Assembly (NCBI RefSeq): GCF_002760615.1
Contig: NZ_AWWI01000060.1
Span: forward strand, 186,001 to 250,000
Reading direction: 5' to 3'
Length of the DNA: 64,000 bases
Source of the DNA: Puniceibacterium antarcticum
GTDB taxonomy: Bacteria; Pseudomonadota; Alphaproteobacteria; Rhodobacterales; Rhodobacteraceae
Positions 17,082 through 26,100 of the stretch are shown here, piece by piece; within the stretch, counting starts at the first letter, position 1; every line of letters starts with the position of its first letter. The position numbers and the translations under genes are program-made. The notes beneath the pieces were generated by a model that was given only the letters and a program-made list of their open reading frames with translations, had not been told where the DNA came from and searched no databases.

Positions 17082-17795
17082 TTACAGCTGCTGCGCTGCA
17101 AACCCCTTGCCGATGATCGGGCCGGTGGGGCGACCGGTGGGCGATCCGCCGGCAGGTTCCAGCGTGACCTCATAGAGCTGCTGCGCCATCGGCCCGGGCA
17201 GATCGTCAAAGCTCAGCCGGGTCGGGGCCGTTCTCTCAAGCACCCCAAGCGATGTCGCCCCCATTTCGGCCGTGGGCAGGGTCCAGACCTGCAGCGACCG
17301 GTCCGAGGGCACGTCGATATCCGCGACGAAACGCACGGTTGCGGTGTCATTGCCATAATCCTCGATCACGGCCTGCGGCACACCCTCTGCGTCCAGCAGC
17401 ACGGCAACAACCATCGGTTCGGGCAGCGGTCGCATCCAGCCCGCGCCAAAGCCGACGGCAATGCCAACAAGCGACGCCGCAATCAGTCCAATCCAGGATC
17501 GTGATGGCGCACGGGACAGATTGGCGGCGCGCGGCATGGCATCGCTCAGCGGCGCGGCGCGCATCGGTTCCGCCGCAATCTGCGCCTGCACCCGCACCAG
17601 AAACTCTTCTGGCAAGGCGCTGTGCGGCGCGGACAGATCCAGCGGCAGCAACTGGTCCCGCAAGCCGCCCACATACCGGGCAAGATCGCCGTCACGTTCG
17701 ATGACCTCCTCGAAAATCCGCGCTTCGCCCTCTGGCATCAGGCCAAGCACGTAGTCAGATGCAAGGTCGCGCATCTCTGTCGAAAGATCGGTCAT
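17082..17795 (-). CDS. Anti-sigma factor with RskA-type C-terminal domain
   Basis: 237 residues. The N-terminal helical part (DLASDYVLGLMPEGEARIFE) is a zinc-less anti-sigma domain of the ChrR/RskA type. One transmembrane helix follows (about 101-121), then a periplasmic RskA domain (VVAVLLDAEGVPQAVIEDYG, SLQVWTLP). It should hold the sigma factor encoded just upstream at the membrane. The ATG at 17795 overlaps the sigma factor stop (ATGA); a GTG three codons earlier is possible. The signal that releases the sigma factor is unknown. Confidence 0.85.
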   Translation of the reverse strand: MTDLSTEMRDLASDYVLGLMPEGEARIFEEVIERDGDLARYVGGLRDQLLPLDLSAPHSALPEEFLVRVQAQIAAEPMRAAPLSDAMPRAANLSRAPSRSWIGLIAASLVGIAVGFGAGWMRPLPEPMVVAVLLDAEGVPQAVIEDYGNDTATVRFVADIDVPSDRSLQVWTLPTAEMGATSLGVLERTAPTRLSFDDLPGPMAQQLYEVTLEPAGGSPTGRPTGPIIGKGFAAQQL

Positions 17796-18361
17796 GACAG
17801 ACACTCCTTCAGGGCACTCAGCCCTCTGCGGATCAGCGACTTTGCGGTCCCCAAAGGCACATCCTGCCGCGCCGCGATTTCGCCATGGCTGAACCCGGCC
17901 ACATAGGCCAACAGGATGAACTGACGGCTTTGTCCGTCGAGCCCGCTCAGACAGTGGCGCAGCTTGCCCGGCCCGGAAAGGATTTCCCAGTTTTCCGCCG
18001 GCACGATCTGCTGGCGGGCCTCCTGCACCAGCGCCAGATCGGCGGGGGCCAGAATGCTCAGCCTGCGGCCATCGCGCAGGATGTTCAGGCAGCGGTTGCG
18101 CAGGATGGCATAGATCCAGCCGCGCGCCGATCCGTCACTCTGGCGGTGGTTTGCCGCCTTGCGCCAGACCTGCACCATCGCATCCTGCAGCGCCTCTTCG
18201 GCCAGATCCGCCCGGCCAAGAATACGCTGTGCCACCCCCAACAGCTGACCGCCCTCAATATCAAGGATCACGGCAAGGCCATCTTCCTGTCCCGCCGCAC
18301 AATCCGCCAGCGCCTGTCGCAGCCGCGCGGCGCGGTCTTGTCCCGTGTCGTCATCGCTCAT
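17792..18361 (-). CDS. ECF-family RNA polymerase sigma factor
   Basis: 189 residues. Sigma region 2 is visible at about residues 25-95 (ADLAEEALQDAMVQVWRKA, RGWIYAILRNRCLNILRD). Region 4 is at about 135-188 (FILLAYVAGFSHGEIAAR, GTAKSLIRRGLSALK). The gene is coupled to the anti-sigma gene by a 4-bp overlap and is divergent from a DUF4394 gene. It resembles the SigK/RskA-type modules of proteobacteria and probably autoregulates from the shared intergenic region. Confidence 0.92.
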   Translation of the reverse strand: MSDDDTGQDRAARLRQALADCAAGQEDGLAVILDIEGGQLLGVAQRILGRADLAEEALQDAMVQVWRKAANHRQSDGSARGWIYAILRNRCLNILRDGRRLSILAPADLALVQEARQQIVPAENWEILSGPGKLRHCLSGLDGQSRQFILLAYVAGFSHGEIAARQDVPLGTAKSLIRRGLSALKECLS

Positions 18362-18484
18362 GCCCGGCACCTCCCTGCGTGGACGTGCCCCTGTCTCGGG
18401 CCACCACGGCGCCCCGAGGCCAGAGGGCATGCCGCTGCCCGTCGTTTGGATCCTCTGATGCATCATTTGCGCTCCATTCAAAAG

Positions 18485-18563
18485 CGAAGACACGAGGCGA
18501 GGACAAGCGGATGCAATTTTTTTTCGAAAACCTGCATCCGTTTGCGCATCCCCCGTGTCTTCG
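18485..18563. repeat. Long imperfect palindrome in the sigma factor/DUF4394 intergenic region
   Basis: Two nested inverted repeats are centred on the same point. The outer arms are cgaagacacg (18485-18494) and cgtgtcttcg (18554-18563). The inner arms are cggatgca (18508-18515) and tgcatccg (18533-18540). The centre is a T8 run reading into the small palindrome ttttcgaaaa. The structure lies 57 bp before the DUF4394 start, so it could fold in the 5' leader or act as a DNA operator. Confidence 0.75.
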
Positions 18564-18619
18564 GGACATGGACGGCGAAAGGTGCCGTGCCCAACTGGAC
18601 CCAAACAAAGGATATTCTC

Positions 18620-19402
18620 ATGCTTCGTACTGCTGTTTATGCCACCACCGCCCTTGGTCTGTCCCTGTCTGCGGCTGTTGCCGCCCCGGCTGTCGGCCTG
18701 GTCGGTGACAAGACGCTGGTGATGTTTGACACCGAAACGCTCGAAGTCTCGGGCATGATGGAGGTGTCCGGCGTCGACAGCCTGCTGGGCATCGACTTGC
18801 GTCCCTCCAACGGCACGCTTGTGGGCGTGACTGCCGAGATGGGCATCGTCAGCATCGACACCGCAACCGGTGCCGCGACCGAGATGTCGATGATGGACAC
18901 GGCGCTTGAGGTCAATGACATGCCGGTGATCGTCGATTTCAACCCGGCAGCGGACAAGCTGCGCTTCATGACCGGCACCACCAACCACCGGGTGGACGTT
19001 GACACCGGTGCTGTGACCGTGGACGGCAGCCTCGACTGGCAAGAAGGTGACATGCATGTGGGCGAGGCGCCCGCAATTGTCGCCGCCGCCTATATCAACA
19101 GCTACGGCAAGCCCGAAACGACCAAGATGTTCGACATCGATTCGACCATCGTCGCCGTGATCCAGCAGGTTTCGCCCAATGACGGCACCCTTGGTGCGAT
19201 CGGCAAGCTGGGCATCGACAGTCCGGCGGACACCTATGCCTTTGACGTGCAGACGACGGCCGAGATGGAAAACATGGCCTGGCTGGTGAACGGCAACATG
19301 CTCTATTCTGTCGATCTGGACAGTGGCGCCGCCACGGGTGTCGGCATGATCGAAGGCATTGATGGCCAGATCCGCGACATCACAGTCCTGCCCGCGATGT
19401 GA
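18620..19402 (+). CDS. Secreted DUF4394-like protein
   Basis: 260 residues with a Sec signal peptide (residues 1-22, LSLSAAVAAPAVG). The mature part has beta-strand repeats like those of DUF4394 proteins: SLLGIDLRPSNGTLVGVT, ADKLRFMTGTTNHRVDVDTG and ENMAWLVNGNMLYSVDLDSG. The fold is probably a beta-propeller-like periplasmic or extracellular protein. The start is the ATG at 18620, giving a clean signal peptide. It is divergent from the sigma/anti-sigma pair, so it is the likely main target of that sigma factor. The function of the family is not known to me. Confidence 0.82.
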   Translation: MLRTAVYATTALGLSLSAAVAAPAVGLVGDKTLVMFDTETLEVSGMMEVSGVDSLLGIDLRPSNGTLVGVTAEMGIVSIDTATGAATEMSMMDTALEVNDMPVIVDFNPAADKLRFMTGTTNHRVDVDTGAVTVDGSLDWQEGDMHVGEAPAIVAAAYINSYGKPETTKMFDIDSTIVAVIQQVSPNDGTLGAIGKLGIDSPADTYAFDVQTTAEMENMAWLVNGNMLYSVDLDSGAATGVGMIEGIDGQIRDITVLPAM

Positions 19403-19792
19403 TCTGAGGTAAGATCCGCAGACCGGCGCGCCAGCTTTGGCCGCGCCGGTCTATCCCGTCAGAGGTCAAGAACCGGCAAGATTTCGCTGTCAGGCGAAGG
19501 TGCTGACACGGCAGTTTGTGCGATGACTGAAGCATCCTATCTTTACGGGAAACTGGATCCTTCCAGTTATGCCTCTTGGTCGAATTTGCACTGAAAATTA
19601 CGAAACTGGGCCTGCCAAAACGCTAATCTGTATACCGTCCCAGTCACTCAGCTATCGCATCCCGATCGCGGCCCCGGGTCGATCGCAAGAACGCCCACAG
19701 CTCTCTCTGCCGTTGTGCCGCACCCTTCTGGTTCTGGTCTCCGCTGATATATTCGCATACGGGGGTGCAGGCTTTGGGGGGAAGGGCGGGAC
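19403..19792. other. 390-bp intergenic region
   Basis: Apart from the hairpin at 19421-19451, I see no gene or clear operator here. The distal half is more AT-rich (around 19540-19640) and should contain the promoter of the glutathionylspermidine-synthase-like gene, but no convincing -35/-10 pair stands out. Confidence 0.5.
19421..19451 (+). terminator. Hairpin after the DUF4394 gene
   Basis: A perfect 10-bp stem (gaccggcgcg / cgcgccggtc) with an 11-nt loop sits 18 bp after the stop codon. The T-run after it is poor (tatcccg), so termination may be Rho-assisted. Confidence 0.65.
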
Positions 19793-21019
19793 ATGCAGAA
19801 AATCACGCTGCCGGAACGGGCGGACTGGCGGGCGCTGGCCCAAGAGGTTGGTTTCAGCTTTGCCGACATGCATGGCGAACCCTATTGGGACGAAACATCC
19901 GCCTATCAGTTCACCCTGCGCCAGATCGAAAAAGATATCGAAGATCCGGCAACAGAGCTGCATGGCCTCTGCCGCGAAGCCACGGCCAAAATTGTGCAGA
20001 GCGAGCAATTGCTGACCAAGCTCGGCATTCCAAGGGACTTTCACGATCTGGTCGCCGATAGCTGGCTGCAGAACCAGCCGGAAATCTATGGCCGTTTCGA
20101 TCTGGCCTATGACGGCACCGGCCCGGCCAAGCTCCTGGAATACAACGCCGATACGCCGACCTCTCTTTATGAAACCGCCTCGTTTCAATGGATCTGGCTT
20201 GAAGGGCAGATTGCTGCCGGTGTGCTGCGCCCCGGCGATGACCAGTTCAACGGCGTGCACGAGGCGCTGGTAGACCGGTTCAGATCGCTCTTTGCGCCCG
20301 ACACGGATCTGCATTTCGCCGCCCATACCAACAGTGCCGAGGATTACGCTACGGTCGAGGCGATGGGCTGGGCCGCCCGCGAGGCCGGTCTGGGGGCTCA
20401 TTTCACCGAACTGTCCAAGATCGCGATCAGCAAGGATGGCCAGTTTCTGGATGAACAGGACCGTGTGATCGCCATCCTGTTCAAGCTCTATCCGTGGGAG
20501 GATCTGCTGCGCGACGACTATGCCCGGTATATCGCCGGTTCCAACTGCCTTCTGCTGGAACCCGCTTGGAAGGCGGTGCTGTCCAACAAGGGACTGCTGC
20601 CCGTCCTGTGGCAGATGTTCGAAGGCCATCCCAACCTGCTGCCGGCCTTTTTCGAAGCAGATGTGACTGACGCCTTGGCCGGGCGTGGCCCTGCCGCCCC
20701 CGATGTGGCCGCGGCGTTCGGGCGGGCCCGCGCGCAACTGATCAAAGGCCATGTGACCAAGCCATTGTTTTCGCGCGAAGGTGCGTCAATCCGCATCGTC
20801 GAAAACGGGAAGGTCACGCTTTCCTCTGACGACGACAGCTATGGCAACCATCCGCGTGTGGTGCAGGCCTATGCACCGCTGCCGGACTTTGACGGGTTTC
20901 GCCCGATCATCGGCGCCTGGGTCGTGGGGCAAAGCTGCGCTGGCATCGGCATCCGAGAAGACCGCTCGCGCATCACCCAGGACCTGTCGCGCTTCAAACC
21001 CCATTTCATCCGAGACTGA
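19793..21019 (+). CDS. Glutathionylspermidine synthase-like ATP-grasp protein (YgiC/YjfC type)
   Basis: 408 residues, matching the synthetase (ATP-grasp) half of glutathionylspermidine synthase. The N-terminal CHAP amidase domain of the E. coli bifunctional enzyme is absent. Conserved segments are YGRFDLAYDGTGPAKLLEYN (about residues 98-117), TPTSLYE, FKLYPWEDLL, and near the end FSREGASIRI and YAPLPDFDG. The family joins an amine to a carboxylate using ATP, but YgiC/YjfC-like members have no proven peptide-polyamine product. A YgiB-like lipoprotein gene follows 19 bp later, as in E. coli ygiB-ygiC, so the two products probably act together. Confidence 0.85.
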   Translation: MQKITLPERADWRALAQEVGFSFADMHGEPYWDETSAYQFTLRQIEKDIEDPATELHGLCREATAKIVQSEQLLTKLGIPRDFHDLVADSWLQNQPEIYGRFDLAYDGTGPAKLLEYNADTPTSLYETASFQWIWLEGQIAAGVLRPGDDQFNGVHEALVDRFRSLFAPDTDLHFAAHTNSAEDYATVEAMGWAAREAGLGAHFTELSKIAISKDGQFLDEQDRVIAILFKLYPWEDLLRDDYARYIAGSNCLLLEPAWKAVLSNKGLLPVLWQMFEGHPNLLPAFFEADVTDALAGRGPAAPDVAAAFGRARAQLIKGHVTKPLFSREGASIRIVENGKVTLSSDDDSYGNHPRVVQAYAPLPDFDGFRPIIGAWVVGQSCAGIGIREDRSRITQDLSRFKPHFIRD

Positions 21020-21038
21020 CCCGATCAGGAGAATCCCC

Positions 21039-21635
21039 GTGAGCCATCCCACCAGAAAACGGTCCAGATCCGTCGCGCTCTGCATCCTTGGCGCCACCGC
21101 CTTTGCGCTTGCGGGCTGCCGCGAGGAACAGGTCGATGCGCAGGCCTTTCCCGATCTTGCCAGTTGCAAGGCAGCCTCGGCCAAAGGCGGCCTCTTTTCA
21201 GTCGATGAATGCGATCAGGCCTTTGCCGAGGCCGAGATGCTGCATGTGGAATCCGCGCCGCGCTATGACAGCCTGCAGGTTTGCGAAGAACAGCACGGCG
21301 AAGGCGCTTGTGGTACAGAAGAACAGCAGGTGTCCAACGGCGGCTCCGGTAGCATCTTTATGCCGCTGCTGGCAGGCTATCTGATCGGCAACATGCTGGG
21401 CGGACGCGGGGGCCTTGCGGCTGCACAACCGCTCTATCGCAATGGTACGGGTGGCTATACCGATGCGGCGCGCAGCAACTCCTATTCCAGCAATGCGGGC
21501 AAGGCCAAGCTTGGAACATCGATGTTCAACAAGCCGACGCCGACGGTCGGCAAACCCCCGATGAGCCGCGCCACCGCTATGTCGCGCGGCGGTTTCGGAA
21601 GCGCGGGCGGCTCGCGCGGCGGTTTCGGCGGCTGA
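21039..21635 (+). CDS. DUF1190 (YgiB-like) lipoprotein
   Basis: 198 residues. The start is the GTG at 21039, with a caggaga ribosome site, which gives a lipoprotein signal peptide ending in the lipobox LAGC. The mature part has paired cysteines (LASCKAASA, DECDQAFAEAE, QVCEEQHGEGACG) as in YgiB. A hydrophobic glycine-rich stretch (MPLLAGYLIGNMLGG) and a low-complexity tail of Arg-Gly-Gly-Phe-Gly units follow. It lies in an operon with the YgiC-like ATP-grasp gene. Its role is unknown; envelope location is inferred. Confidence 0.82.
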   Translation: MSHPTRKRSRSVALCILGATAFALAGCREEQVDAQAFPDLASCKAASAKGGLFSVDECDQAFAEAEMLHVESAPRYDSLQVCEEQHGEGACGTEEQQVSNGGSGSIFMPLLAGYLIGNMLGGRGGLAAAQPLYRNGTGGYTDAARSNSYSSNAGKAKLGTSMFNKPTPTVGKPPMSRATAMSRGGFGSAGGSRGGFGG

Positions 21636-21676
21636 ACGGGCTTTTCTTGCGCGGCGCGGGATGGCAAACATAACGC

Positions 21677-23098
21677 ATGTCCAAGAAAACCCTGAATGCC
21701 GCCAATCTGACCGCCCTCGGGGCTGACCGTCTGGCCGATCTGCTGATCGAGGTCAGTCAGGGCAGCGCCGAGATCAAGCGCCGCCTGCGGCTTGAGCTGA
21801 GCCATCACCTTGGCCCGCAGGAACTCGCCCGCGACGTGCGCAAGCGTCTGGCCAGTTTGCGCAAATCCACCAGCCACGTCAGCTGGCGCAAACGGCCCGC
21901 GCTGGTGCGCGATCTGGCCACACAGGCCGAGATGATCACCGACCGCATCGCGCCCGCAGATGCCGCGCTGGGGTTTGATCTGTTGTGGGATTTCACCGCC
22001 CTCGCGCCCATGCTCTATGAACGGGTCGATGACAGCCGGGGCGAGGTGGGCGATGTGTTTCGCGCCGCCCGCGACCATTTCGCAGCGATTGCGCCGCGTG
22101 CGGGTCTCGACCCTGTGGCGCTGGCCGAACGGGTCTGGGATGCGGTGCGGGGCAACGGGTACGGTGAATTCGACGGGATCATCAGCCTGCTGGCACCCGC
22201 GCTTGGCGATGCCGGGCTGGCGCAGCTGGGCCTGCATGTCGATGCCTACGAGGCTGCACCGCTTGAGGGCGATGCCGAAACCCATGCCGCGCTGCAATTC
22301 CTGCGCGATCTGCGCAGCAGCGGGCGCGGCAACTATCTGGCGGATCAGAAATCTGGCCTGATCCGCGCCACCCGGCAAGAGATTGCCGAGGCGCAGGGCG
22401 ACACCGATGCCTATATCGCGCAATATTCCGATCAGGATCTGACCCATCCGCGCATCGCCGCCGACGCCGCCGCGCGGCTGCTGGCCGAGGGGCGCGCGGC
22501 AGAGGCGCTGGACCTGCTGGGGCCGGTGGACGGGCAGCCGGGGCCGGAATGGGATGCGGTCTATATCGAGTGCCTGATTGCCGTGGGGCAGGTCGGGGCG
22601 GCGCAGGACCATCGCTGGGCCCGGTTCTGTGCCACGCTTGATCCTGAGTTTCTCAAGGACTACCTCAAGCTCCTGCCGGATTTTGAGGATATCGAGGCCG
22701 AGGACCGCGCCAAGGCGCATGTGCTGCAACACCCGAATGTGCATGCGGCGCTGGTGTTTTTCCTCAACTGGAACGATCTAATTTCTGCGGCGCGGCTGGT
22801 CGTGGCACGGGGGCACGCGCTGAACGGGGATTTCTACGAAATCCTCACCCCGGCGGCTGATGCCCTGCGCGAACGGCATCCGCTGGCGGCGGTGATCTGC
22901 CTGCGGGCGATGATCGACTTTGCGCTGAGCAAGGGGCGGGCGAGCCGCTATGGCCATGCGGCGGATCATCTGATGGACTGCGCAGCGCTGGATGGGGAGA
23001 TCGCAGATTATGGTCTGTTCCAAAGCCATCTGCGCTATGTGGAAACCCTGCGCAGTCAGCACGAGCGCAAGGCGTCATTCTGGGGTCGCTTGGGCTAA
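21677..23098 (+). CDS. DUF6880-like cytosolic protein of unknown function
   Basis: 473 residues with no signal peptide or membrane segment. The N terminus (LGADRLADLLIEVSQGSAEIKRRLRLEL) and the largely alpha-helical body resemble the proteobacterial proteins I recall as DUF6880, which look like helical-repeat scaffolds. A conserved RHPLAAVICLRAMIDFAL segment and a ...YRYGHAADHLMDC-like helix (here SRYGHAADHLMDC) lie near the C terminus. The gene starts 41 bp after the YgiB-like gene without a strong ribosome site and may be cotranscribed. I cannot assign a function. Confidence 0.7.
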   Translation: MSKKTLNAANLTALGADRLADLLIEVSQGSAEIKRRLRLELSHHLGPQELARDVRKRLASLRKSTSHVSWRKRPALVRDLATQAEMITDRIAPADAALGFDLLWDFTALAPMLYERVDDSRGEVGDVFRAARDHFAAIAPRAGLDPVALAERVWDAVRGNGYGEFDGIISLLAPALGDAGLAQLGLHVDAYEAAPLEGDAETHAALQFLRDLRSSGRGNYLADQKSGLIRATRQEIAEAQGDTDAYIAQYSDQDLTHPRIAADAAARLLAEGRAAEALDLLGPVDGQPGPEWDAVYIECLIAVGQVGAAQDHRWARFCATLDPEFLKDYLKLLPDFEDIEAEDRAKAHVLQHPNVHAALVFFLNWNDLISAARLVVARGHALNGDFYEILTPAADALRERHPLAAVICLRAMIDFALSKGRASRYGHAADHLMDCAALDGEIADYGLFQSHLRYVETLRSQHERKASFWGRLG

Positions 23099-23120
23099 AG
23101 CCCTGTCGCAGAAACGAAAA

Positions 23121-23144
23121 AGCCCGGCGCGTTGACGCCGGGCT
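23121..23144 (-). terminator. Intrinsic terminator of putA
   Basis: A perfect 9-bp stem (agcccggcg / cgccgggct) with a 6-nt loop. Read on the minus strand it is followed by a T5 run, so it terminates putA, whose stop lies 38 bp upstream. It is also close to the end of the convergent DUF6880-like gene. Confidence 0.85.
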
Positions 23145-23182
23145 GTGCATGTATCCGTCCGGCAGTGCGCCGGGCGTGAAGT

Positions 23183-26100
23183 TTAAGAAGACGTCGCCAG
23201 CAGGCTCGCATTGCCGCCCGCCGCCGTGGTGTCGATGCACAGGTGGCGTTCGATCACATAGCGCTCTGGCGCGACCAGTTCGGTCACCAGCGGCAGGATC
23301 GGGCCGTCGCGGCGTGACAGGGCGATGCGCAGCGACCGGGTCCAGTCCGACGCCCCCGCTGCGGCCACCACTGCAAAGCCTTGCAATGTCTCAAGCGTTT
23401 CGGGATCCACCGTGCCGTCAAGCGCCGTCACCGGCGCACCCGCCGCCGACAGGGCCACCGACATCGACGACGATGCCCCCGGCACCACGATCACCACACC
23501 ACAGCCCGCGCCCGTCGCCTGAATGGCCTGGGCGACCGCGATTTCCTCGGTCGGGCCAAGGCAAAGCACCATGCCCTTGGGGAACATGCGCAGGCGGTTG
23601 CTTTCGCCTGTCGGCCCGGGAAGGGTCTGGGGCGACATGTCAAACGCTGCCGTCTCCGCCAATGCCCGGCGCACAAGCCCGCTGCGCCCGCTGAGCGCGG
23701 CGCGCAGGACCGACACCTTGTCCGTCCGTGCCGCCCAGTTGCGCGCGTCGATCTTGCTGAACGCCAGCTCGATCGCCTCGCGGCCCGGATTGGGGCCGAC
23801 GGGGGCGGCGGGATGTTCCACCTTGCCGGTGCGGCGGAACCGGGTGAGGTAGAGCGGGCCACCGGCCTTGGGACCCGTGCCGGACAGACCTTCGCCACCA
23901 AATGGCTGGCTGCCGACGATGGCGCCGATCTGGTTGCGGTTCACATAGGTGTTGCCCACATGGATACGCTCGACAATCTGCTGCACGCGGTCGTCGATGC
24001 GGGTGTGCAGGCCAAAGGTCAGCCCGTATTCGCGGTCGTTGATCGCATCCACCACCTTGTCGATATCGCGCGCCTTGAAGGTGGCCACATGCAGCACGGG
24101 GCCAAAGATTTCGCGCTCCATATCCGCGATGCCCTTCACCTTGACCACCGCCGGGGTGACATAGGTGCCGCCGTCTGGGGCGGGCAGGGTTTTCATCAGC
24201 GTACCGGCCTTTTTGTGCGCCGCGACGTAGTCCATGATGCCCTGCTGCGCCTCGGCGTCGATCACTGGCGAGACGTCCACATCGGTCTCCCACGGATCAC
24301 CGATCACCAGCGCCTCCATCGCGCCGTAGAGCATTTCGATCAGACGGTCATGCGCCTCTTCCTGCACATAGAGCATGCGCAGGGCCGAACAGCGCTGACC
24401 CGCCGACTGGAAGGACGAGATCAGGATATCGCGCACCGCCTGTTCGGTGAGCGCGGTGGAATCGACGATCATCGCGTTCAACCCGCCGGTTTCCGCGATC
24501 AGCGTCGCATCCGGCCCGGCATTGTTCGCCACGGCCTTGTGGATGATCTGCGCCACCTCGGTCGAGCCGGTGAAACACACACCCGCGATGCGCGGATCGC
24601 TGGTCAGCGGGCCGCCCACCGTGGGGCCGTCACCGGGCAGCAGTTGCAGCGCGGCCTCGGGCAGGCCTGCCTCGCGCATCATCTGCACGGCGCGGGCGGC
24701 GATCATCGGCGTCTGTTCCGCCGGTTTGGCGAGCACGGCATTGCCCACCGCCAGCGCGGCGGCAACCTGACCGGTAAAGATCGCAAGCGGGAAGTTCCAC
24801 GGGCTGATGCAGACAAAGACGCCGCGCGGCCTGCCGGGGTCTTCATCCTCCAGCCGCTCAGCCTCATTCGCATAGTAGCGCAGGAAATCGACCGCCTCGC
24901 GCACTTCGGCAATGCCGTCTGGAACGGTCTTACCGGCCTCGCGCGTGGTGATGGCGGTCAGTTCGGCGGTGTTCGCCTCGTAAAGATCGGCCACCTTGCG
25001 CAGGATATTCGCGCGGTCTGCCACGGAAACGGCAGACCATTCCTCAAATCCGCCCTGCGCAGCATCCAGCGCCGCCGAAACCTCTTCGGGGGTGGCATCC
25101 TGCACCGTGCCGACAACACGCTTGCTGTCCGCAGGCGAGTAGACATCGCGCTTGGGCCCTTGCGGCGCCGGGTTGCCGACAATCATCGGCCCACCGGTCC
25201 AGATCGTGTCGGCAAAGCTTTCGCGTGCGGCCAGCAGCGGCAGGATCGACGCGGGTTCGTTGATGCGGAAGCCTTTGGAGTTCGGGCGTTCGGGCATGAA
25301 CAGATCGCCGGGCAGGGAGATCGTCGGGTTGGCGATGGCACCGTTCAGGGCCTGCACCTCATTCATCGGATCGGTCGAGATCTGATCAGACGGGATGGAA
25401 TCATCCACGATCTGGTTCACGAAAGACGAATTCGCGCCGTTTTCCAGCAGACGCCGCACGAGATAGGCCAGCAGATCGCGGTGCGCGCCGACGGGGGCAT
25501 AGATGCGGCAGCGCGTGCCTTCCGCTTCCTTGACGATACCATGCAGGGATTCGCCCATGCCGTGCAGGCGCTGGAATTCAAAGCTACCCTTGTCATTGCC
25601 GGCCATGGCGATCACGGCGGCGCAGGTGTGGGCGTTGTGCGTCGCGAACTGCGGATAGATCCGGTCGCGCCGGTCCATCAGCATCTGCGCACAGGCCATA
25701 TAGGAGGTGTCGGTGTTGACCTTGCGGGTGTAGACCGGAAAGCGTTCGACACCCATTTCCTGCGCCAGCTTGATCTCGGTGTCCCAATAGGCGCCCTTGA
25801 CCAGACGGACCATAATCTTGCGATCATAACGTTCTGCCATGTCATAGAGCGTTTCGATCACGGGGGCGGCGCGACGGCCATAAGCCTGCACCACAACGCC
25901 GAAACCGTCCCAGCCTTTGAGCGCCTCATCCGACAGCATCGCCTCGATCACATCGAGCGACAGGTCCAGACGGTCCTGTTCTTCGGCGTCGATGTTAAAG
26001 CCGATGCCCGCCTTGGCGGCCTGCTTGACCAGATCCAGCGCGCGGGGCAGCAGTTCCTTCATCACCGTGTCTTTGTGGGTGTATTCATAGCGCGGGTGCA

